A stretch of DNA of 64,000 nt, taken from the NCBI GenBank assembly GCA_946122785.1, contig CAMGYJ010000003.1, positions 29,777,811-29,841,810 of the forward strand, given 5' to 3'. The stretch's first letter is position 1; every line of letters begins with the position of its first letter. Shown here one piece after another: positions 56,534 through 64,000 of the stretch. The stretch comes from Linum tenue (taxonomy: Eukaryota; Streptophyta; Magnoliopsida; Malpighiales; Linaceae). A model generated the notes under the pieces. That model made no database searches, was not told the DNA's origin, and saw only the letters and a list, made by a program, of their open reading frames with translations. A program made the translations under genes and the position numbers.

Positions 56534-57127
56534 GTTCCAATGGAGAGAGTTCCATGCGAAGTTGGATGGAAGCCGCCAGAGGAAGGATGGATTCAAATCC
56601 AATCTGATGGCTCCTTTCATGCTCAAAGTGGTAGAGCAGCAGCAGGAGGTTTGCTCAGGGATCACCTAGGTAGATGTTTGGGTGCCTATGTGTGCAATCT
56701 TGGACGTTGTTCTATCACTGCTGCTGAGTTGCGAGGATGCTTGGAGGGCTTGAGGATTGCGTGGAAGGCAGGTTACAGGAAGATTGTTCTTCACAGTGAC
56801 TCTACTACTGCCGTCAACATCATTAAACACAGAAATGATGATGTGCATCGCCATGGCACAACTGCCAGGCACCTGAGCTTGATTTTGGATAGACAATGGG
56901 AGGTTAGAGTGTCCCATGTGTATAGAGAAGCAAACTATGCGGCCGATTACTTGGCCAACAAGGCTCATGTTTTTGATTTTGGCACACATCATTTCAATGT
57001 GTGTGATAGGGACTTGGTTAGATGGATCAACCATGATGTTATGGGAATCCCCCATGTAAGAACTATTATTAATATGAATTAGACGCTCGACGTCTGTCTT
57101 TTAACACAAAAAAAAAAAAAAAAAAAA
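56534..57127 (+). mobile_element. 5'-truncated LINE with intact RNase H ORF
   Basis: It is flanked by AAAAAAGCGGAAAGA (56519-56533 and 57122-57136, the second merging with the A tail). It holds one open frame, 56540-57082, of 180 residues starting at an ATG six bases inside the insert. RNase H motifs are complete: QSDGSF, TAAELRGCL, LHSDSTTAVNII, YREANYAADYLANKAH. It ends TAGACGCTCGACGTCTG and a run of about 20 A. The ORF is the C-terminal part of a LINE ORF2. It could be expressed as a stand-alone RNase H, but nothing shows that it is. Confidence 0.88.
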
Positions 57128-57136
57128 GCGGAAAGA

Positions 57137-57468
57137 AATCGTTTTTATTTGTTAGAGCAACATCTCAAAGCGTATACATTGCACAAAGTGAATACCACAG
57201 TCCACAGACATTGAGCATTCCGCCATATCATGCTTTTAGACAAAACTAACCTCACCTTTAATTACAAGAATTGGTAATCTAGGGGGAAAAAATCAGCAGG
57301 CCAGAATGGGGAAACCCTGTAATGAAGTTGACCAAAAATCAAAAAAACCAAAAGTAACAAAAGAAGAAAGAAACTGTTACACAAAATCACTTCCAATGGT
57401 GGGTGGCTGTGCTGTGACTCTTTTTACTACATCCCGTTGAACTGTACTTGAATCCATCAGCTAGATTG
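57137..57468. other. 3' flank of the ubinuclein-like gene
   Basis: No gene. Probably 3' UTR of the minus-strand gene that ends at 57469. Confidence 0.5.
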
Positions 57469-60400
57469 TTATTGTTCGAAACTGTGAGGTACCGGCAGGA
57501 CAGCAGATTGAAGACTTAGCTTCTGGGAAACCACAGGAGCTGGCTTAACCGACTTGTGTCTTTCATCGCTCGACTGCAAATAAGTCTTCTCTGACCGGAA
57601 GTGGGTTTGATCCAGTTCGGCTTCTGGTTTTCTCTTCACCTTTTTCTTCACCGAAACTCCTTCACCAACAGCAAATTCCATTTTCACTTCTTCCATGGAA
57701 ACACTTCCTTTCGCCCTGTCCTGCTTTGGCCTCTCCAAATTATGGGCACTCCCCAAGATACTACTACTGGTTCCCTGGGTGATCAACATCTGGCCGGACA
57801 TCGGTTTGCTAGCCAAAGCCAACACCGGCCCACCACCTGTGTTGCTAGTCGATCTCTCACGCAAGTGCTGCTGCGTCTGAGCCTGGAAAGCTGTACTTGG
57901 ATCAGCTCGGTCAGGTTCCTCTGTTCTCGCTTGCATTATCTTTTTCCTTCTGATTTTCTCCTCTTCCTTGCAAAGGTTTTCAACAAATAAGTACTAAGCA
58001 ACAGAAAAAACAGAATTGCATTAAATTGTTCTCACCTTAAGAAAATAGTCGAGAAGAGGCAGCATGCATACCTTGTTTCGGCTGTAAATAGCCCTTCGTC
58101 TATCTTTTGCTCGACATATTGCTCTTTTGATGCCGTGGTTGTCCATGGCACCACTTGGCCACAGCCCGACGAGCTGAAATGTAGACGACAAGCCCAGAAG
58201 ACTAGTCAGCAAATATTTGGATTGGTATCCCAGAAACAGAAAATACCCATGCTACACATAATGACAGAAATTAAAGTAATTGAATATCCCACAAGGAAAC
58301 AAGGTGAACGTTTGAGACTGAAAACAAACGCACGCTCCAGTCAAGAACATACCGAAGTCAAGTGCATAAAATGAAAAAGGAAAATAACGAGAGATGAACA
58401 ACCTCCATATACAACTTTCTGACATGTGGACCTGCATCTTCATCAAGTCCCTAAAATCATCAAAGAGTTAGTGAACCAGATCATATGAAAAAGAGAGAAA
58501 CTTTTGAAAACCAAGCAAAGGGCAACGGAAGTTATGCATACATCAACAAAAAGGTCATAAAGATCACAAACTTTGTCCTCCAACACAGCATCCATGCCGA
58601 ACTTCCGTTTCACGACTCCTTTGTTGTCTGAATTAAGATCTTGAAAATCATCAGATGATCCAGCTTGGTGCTCAATAGCCTGATAATACAGATTGTGAAA
58701 CGTAACTCAAAAAGAGCTACAAGTAATCTTATCATCCATTGACCAATGATGCAGGTGATGGGATAGAAAAGAGCACCATGACTAGCAAAACACTTTATCC
58801 AGACCATAGCCTGGAGAAAAATCATAGTCAAGTTCATAGCTGTCCCTGTCCTGAGAAGGGAACTGATAGTTACAGAACCAGAAATGATACTATAAGGTTT
58901 CCTAATCTAACCCATCTTGCAAAACATAGGAGGGGCAAGAAAAAAAATGAACAAAAAGGGGAAGTTGAAGAAAGTAGCATAAGGAGTTTTTAGCTCCTTC
59001 AGTTCTTTGGAGAAATTCTTATCAAAACATTCCGCGAAGAAACGATGAATGCAGATGTATTGGTGGAGAGAAAGGGGAAGTCCGGAGTTCATACCTTGGA
59101 CTCTGATGATGGGACACGAGTCTTGATCATCTCAGCAACTTCCTTTTTAATCATTTGAAACCTATCATCTTTCTCTTGCATTGCTGACAAGCCTGAGTTC
59201 ACCATAATTTTTAAGTTTCTCTGCACCGAAAACCAGATTGTGTTATCAATGGTTCATCCATAAAAAATCCCCAGCATATGTATCTAAGTTATGAAGTAGA
59301 ATGAGATCAAAGTCAGAATTCAGGTAATGATAATACCAGGTTTCATAGTCAAAGCAAGATACAATACTCTTGATTGAATTCTCTATGATAAGAATCATAA
59401 CTATTGCTGTCTATACTTCACTGTTAGTGACCAATGTGACTTAAACGAGCCAACATTTACTTGTGACCTAATCTCACATTCCAACCAAACCACAGTAAGC
59501 TCAATCATCACAGCCCCTCCAGCAAATGTATTATTGTGGACATACAGGAAGTAGGCTCGAGAGGGACACAAAAGATCACAGAAGTTGAGATGTTGATAAG
59601 AATTCCAACAGATACCTTCAGCGTCCGGAGCTGTATTAAGTGACCCAGGATACTCATGAGGCGATCTATTAAATCCATTGACATTTTTCCTTGGCTTGCC
59701 TGAAGTAACATGAAAAATAATAAGTATAGCATCAGTGTCAATGCTTGTTTAAACTTTAAACTACCAAAGACGTAATTTTTTTCAAAACTTCACATGAACC
59801 TTGATATTTTAAGAAACTTTACCAGAAGACCTGACTATCAATAAAAGAAGCAATAACTAGTTCAAGGTGATACCGCAAGTCGGGCAACTTTGGCTAGCTT
59901 CATCTTTATTTCTCTAGGCAACCTCCTTTTAATTGCTTGCGACGAAGCATCACCATCTTGATTGTCAATTGCAGGTGGCCTTGCTGCAACAGGCATATAC
60001 ACATAGAACAACTAAGCCTCAACCAGTAGGAAGATCCCAGATAACATAGTGGAAAGCAACTTCTCAGCTTACATTCTGCAACCATTCTTTCCAGCTCCTT
60101 GATGGCCTTTTCTAGCATTGAGCCTTTTGGCCTGACACTGGAACCATCCCTTTTGTGGACAGTTGATGCCTGCTATCATCAGCAACCCAAGTTGATAAAG
60201 GACTAGACAAAGAATTATAACCATAACTTTCAACGGCAATCCCAGACTATTGGAGCATAATGTACAGAACACATATCACCATCTGTAGTGAACAAAAGAG
60301 AAGGCAACACTCCTACCAGTGGACTAAGTAATTAAATGCAGATGGAATACGAGAATTATTAAAAGCATCAGAACACCAGATCGTAAAATTCATATACTTA

Positions 60401-62785
60401 CTGTTTTATGCACAGTCATCTTTCCATCAGGAGCACTATTAAGGTCAGGCAATATTCTGAAACCATTTCTTTCTTTTGACTGAACAGACGATTCGGGTTC
60501 TTCAACATTATTAAAAGGTTTTCCAGACTGCAACTTATTTTGTCCATAAGCACTTTTATCCTGAATCTGATGTATGAGGTGTGAAGCATCAGAAGATCCA
60601 CTAGCATCTTTTGATTTACTTGAAAAGTTCTTTGCTTGGTGACTTCCAGGCTTCTGCATCTGAAAATTCTTGTCTTCTGCCATTGATGCCTTACCATTTG
60701 ACATCTTTGTGGTTGAAGATGGATCCAAGCATAGTTTAGCCTCTCCAGATTTCTTCTTGGAAGAAGTTCCAGACAAATTAAGGGGCTTCACATCCTCATT
60801 ATATCCACCTGATTTAACCAAATCCTGTGAGGGGCTGGAGGAGTTCATTCCAAGTGATTGCACTGTCTTTGCAGCTGCAGATTTTCCAATCTTAGCATGT
60901 TTATTAGATACATTAACATCGCCACTGTCACCAGGAGCCTTATTTAAATCTTTTCTCCTCCTTTTCTTTGGCTGCAGGTTGGGAATAGCAGCAGGCTCAC
61001 TTCTGAAACATACAAAAGTGTAAGAAATTAGTACAACAATGAGTTCACGCAAACTCATTGAGACTGATGGATCTGACTTCTTCCATAATAAACATGTGAA
61101 TCACAATTAGCTAATGTCACATATTAACTTTCCCGGGATTACTGATGAATCACAGATGCCTGCTCTAGTGGGCCAACTGATAGATCCAATTAAGCCTCAA
61201 TGAGGCACTGCAGAACACTGACAAGATTCTCTTGAAGTGGGGGAGAGAAAAATAAAGTGATGAATGGGTAACGGGCAAGAAGAAAAGAAGTTTCAGGGTG
61301 GTTTTAGCACACCGGCTTCACTTAAGCTTCAAAATCACTCTACAGACTTGAAACATCTCAACCACTCATCATTACCACATCGAAAAAATCCCAAATTTGC
61401 TTCTGTACCCTTTTGATGCACAAGAAACTCAAGATGGCAGCCATATACAACCTAACTTGGCTCGAAGGCATATTCATGAAGCATAAAGTTCAAGCAAGTA
61501 CCTAAACAATTTGTAAAAAGATAACCCCAGTTAAGAAACACTTGGCCCTACAGCAAGCATGTACAGGAGATAATACAACAACCCTAAGGAGATACATGCA
61601 AAGCTGCAGATTCTTGAGGAATGACAAAGAAAAAAATAACATGGTTGAGATAAACTTACATGCGCTCAAGTTTTCCCCTATTGACAAAGAACCCATCATG
61701 CTTTATTGCGGAATTATCAACTTCAAAATATTCATCCTGAACAGGAAAACAATTGTTATTGGAAACATAAAGCAACCCCTGCAAATGTCATTGAAGAAAC
61801 TGAACAGAACAGGTACCAACCAGCTCGGCATCATCAATAAAAGAGTCTTCTGTATCATACTGATCATCATCAGGGGCATCTTTCATATCTTCATCATCAC
61901 TACTATCCTTCCCCTGAAACAGATCACATCAGTAATGAATCACCATCCATCATTTTAGTTACATTTTTACATATACCTGGGACAATACATTACCATGTAA
62001 AGGCGTTCAATCTTCTCAATCACGGCACTGAAACGATGAGGATGAGTATCATCATTTTCTTCATTATCCGCCCCTTGTCCCTAACGAAGGAGAAGCACCA
62101 CAAAGAATTCAGTAATATCATTATGGAGCACAAAGGAAACTAATCAATAGGGACTTCGCTGTTCATATCAGATGTTTCCCACCATATAAAACAAACCCAG
62201 AACAGTGGACGTGGTAAATTATACTCCTGGCAATGAAAAACTTCACCGATATGCCGATTCACAATAAACATACAACAATTATAGATAAACTTGCCCAGGA
62301 AAGAAAAAAAGTAGTTCAGTCATCATGCTATTTCACCATTCCTGTTTCCACCTAGCTCAACATTGGTTCAGCTAATGGGCCAAGCTAAACGGTATGATCA
62401 CAGCTACTCAGGCACCACAGAAATTGAAATTTCCAAGAGACAGGTTAGAAATACACAAACTTCAATGGTGAAGAATACACAAAAAAAAAAAAAAAAACCC
62501 AGCATAATGCTGTATTTCAATGATTGGAGCACTCACTGGGGCAATACGGGACTCCAGGTTGGGGTGGGCGTTGGCCGGAGGAGGCGGGTCGGGAACTGGT
62601 GCAGATCCACTGCAATTCTTGTTGGCGTCTTTCACGAGCTTCTTCCACGAGACAAATGTAGTCTCCCCGGGCCGGAGCTCCACCGTGAAAATCTGTCTGT
62701 CCCCCAATTTCACGTAGGAAGGCGTGGTCCTGGAAGAAGACGATTCCCCTCCTCCTCCGCCGGCGCCGTTGCTCCCTTCCTCCAT
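57469..62785 (-). CDS. UBN: Ubinuclein-like protein (HIRA histone chaperone complex)
   Basis: Ubinucleins are nuclear partners of HIRA in loading histone H3.3. Thirteen exons in gene order: 62785-62537, 62080-61994, 61913-61821, 61736-61660, 61002-60402, 60169-60073, 59983-59874, 59699-59616, 59220-59095, 58679-58542, 58450-58403, 58173-58072, 57966-57469. All are GT-AG and sum to 769 residues. The N-terminus has YVKLGDRQIFTVELRPGE. Residues about 120-170 form the Hpc2-related (HUN) domain, with YDTEDSFIDDAEL and HDGFFVNRGKLER, preceded by an acidic run. A Ser/Lys-rich exon 5 follows, then the conserved middle region (MLEKAIKELERMV, RRLPREIKMKLAKVARLA). Part of exon 5 is duplicated at 40083-40670. 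Divergent from pTAC6. Confidence 0.9.
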
Positions 62786-63588
62786 CTCGGAAAAGTAAGA
62801 TTTGAGGGTTCCCGAACTCTAGGGTACAGAATTGAAGCAATTGAAATTTGAAAGGACCTAAAATTCGCGAACCATAGGGGAGAGAGAGGGAAGGCGGCAA
62901 GAGCTGAGAGTAAAGAACAAACCCTAGGGACAAGGGTCTAGCTGAAGGGAAGGAAGGAAGGAAGAAGACAGTGTCAGTGGGTAGAAAGAAAGGGAAAGAA
63001 ATTCTTTTCCGAGAGACAGAAGGAAGAAAGCTGAAGAGCTGGGCAGGCGGGACTCGGAAACGGTTCTTCCGGAGGGTTTAACTGGAAATAAACGAGAAAG
63101 TCTTTTCTGTTTTAATTTTCTCGCATTTTCCTTCGCGAGAAAAAAATTTTGAGCGAGGGAAAAGCGGAAAAGGGCGGGTTACGAGCGGACCTTTCTTTTT
63201 GACCCGACCCATAAAAGTCCACCTGATGGTGATAGTGGGCTTCTTATTGGGCTAGTGGAATGGTATGCTATCTTGTGTTTATCTGCGGCCCATTTACAAT
63301 CTCTTCATCTTCCCCACTCGACTGCGCTATCTGTTCCTCTCGTCTTCGTCACTTTTTGCTTCCCGCTTCGTCGCTCACCTCTGCTTCCCCTCCACAACTC
63401 ATCCGCGCCGCCGACGAGCAACGGCAGAGGAGAACTCCTCGCCCCTCATTTTAACTCTCTCACGCTTCTAGCATCGAAAGCTGCTTGCTCAAAAATGGAA
63501 GTAGCGCGCTACACCAATTAAAAGGAGCTCAGTGTCGCAGACTTCCTCTCCCCTTCGTTTTCAATTTCACCCAACAGAACATTCTCCC
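62786..63588. promoter_or_regulatory. Shared upstream region of ubinuclein-like gene and pTAC6
   Basis: 803 bases separate the two divergent start codons. It includes a GGAAGGAAGGAAGG tract (about 62950-62965) and CT-rich sequence before the plus-strand gene. No clear TATA box on either strand. If both genes use it, it is a bidirectional promoter. Confidence 0.5.
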
Positions 63589-64000
63589 ATGGCTGCCGCA
63601 GCAGTCAACACTCTCAACCATTTCAATCCACCAAAACCAAGAACCTGCCTAGCGAGGTACGCGGCCCGGAAGTCCAGCATCGCATTGTTGCCTTCCTCCC
63701 GATTCGAGCGCCACCGCTGGACATTCCATTTGCCTTCTAGAACCAGGAGAGCGTTCGTGCCGAAGGCGGACGACGGCGACGCCGACGGAGGCGGTGCCGA
63801 CGATTACGACCTGGACGACGAGGAGGTGGAGGAAGTGGACAACAAGAAGGATTACGATGTGGAGTACGATCCTTTGGCTGGCGACGGAGACGACATTGCG
63901 ATGGTTGCCAGCAAGAATTTCGTGTCTACTCAGGGGTGGCATTCGGAGAAGATCGTTGATTACAGAATTGACGAAGATGAGTTCCACAAGATAAGCTTAT
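63589..64000 (+). CDS. PTAC6: pTAC6/PAP8-like plastid transcription protein, 5' part
   Basis: pTAC6 (PAP8) belongs to the plastid-encoded RNA polymerase complex and is needed for chloroplast formation. The frame from the ATG at 63589 is open for 137 codons to the window edge; no stop is reached, so this is a partial gene. Residues 1 to about 58 are Arg/Ser-rich and poor in acids, as in a transit peptide. Then come an acidic stretch (DDYDLDDEEVEEVDNKKDYD), EYDPLAGDGDD, and the conserved FVSTQGWHSEKIVDYRIDED. Identification is by recall of the family and supported by its position next to a ubinuclein gene. Confidence 0.88.
   Translation, partial: MAAAAVNTLNHFNPPKPRTCLARYAARKSSIALLPSSRFERHRWTFHLPSRTRRAFVPKADDGDADGGGADDYDLDDEEVEEVDNKKDYDVEYDPLAGDGDDIAMVASKNFVSTQGWHSEKIVDYRIDEDEFHKISL

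Noticed and set aside
1..64000. CRISPR array or bacterial-type operon
   Set aside because: No regularly spaced direct repeats with unique spacers; genes are spliced and plant-like throughout.

Overview
The window is plant nuclear DNA, most likely from a eudicot. The protein genes are split by GT-AG introns and resemble angiosperm genes, the spacers are AT-rich, and there are many plant-type transposons (hAT and Tourist MITEs, MULEs, tRNA-derived SINEs, an L1-type LINE). Nothing in the sequence identifies the species.

Left part (1-20 kb). A CYP82-type cytochrome P450 on the minus strand runs off the left edge: two exons are present and the heme-binding 3' exon is not in the window. The rest is a transposon graveyard. 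It holds hAT elements with 8-bp target duplications, a MULE carrying GC-rich sequence nested in a hAT element, two Tourist-like MITEs flanked by TTA, three SINE copies, a decayed LINE reverse transcriptase split by a MITE, a non-LTR-type insertion with a 16-bp duplication, and a broken PIF/Harbinger transposase.

Gene-rich part (20-38 kb). ACC oxidase (ethylene synthesis, plus strand) converges on a chloroplast NAD kinase 2 gene (minus). Next comes a 15-exon BRCT-repeat gene that I identify as the plant TopBP1 homologue MEI1 (minus). Its sixth intron looks like a U12-type (minor spliceosome) intron.

Right part (38-64 kb). A hAT MITE lies upstream of MEI1. Then come a broken unrecognised gene, a partial duplication of the ubinuclein gene that has received a LINE fragment, and a nearly full-length L1-type LINE (ORF1 with CCHC knuckle; ORF2 with endonuclease, reverse transcriptase and RNase H). 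The LINE is flanked by a 284-bp direct repeat, far longer than normal target-site duplications, and is itself cut by a 757-bp hAT element. Beyond it are an F-box/LRR gene (minus), a solo LINE RNase H ORF, the 13-exon ubinuclein-like gene (minus), and the start of a pTAC6/PAP8-like plastid transcription gene (plus) that runs off the right edge.

The conserved genes have varied jobs: ethylene synthesis, NADP supply in the chloroplast, meiotic DNA repair, histone chaperoning and plastid transcription. Their order matches, from memory, two duplicated Arabidopsis chromosome 1 regions taken together, so this looks like an ancestral gene order with little loss. Exon boundaries were worked out by hand from splice sites and reading frame; in each of the multi-exon genes called complete the coding lengths sum to a whole open frame.
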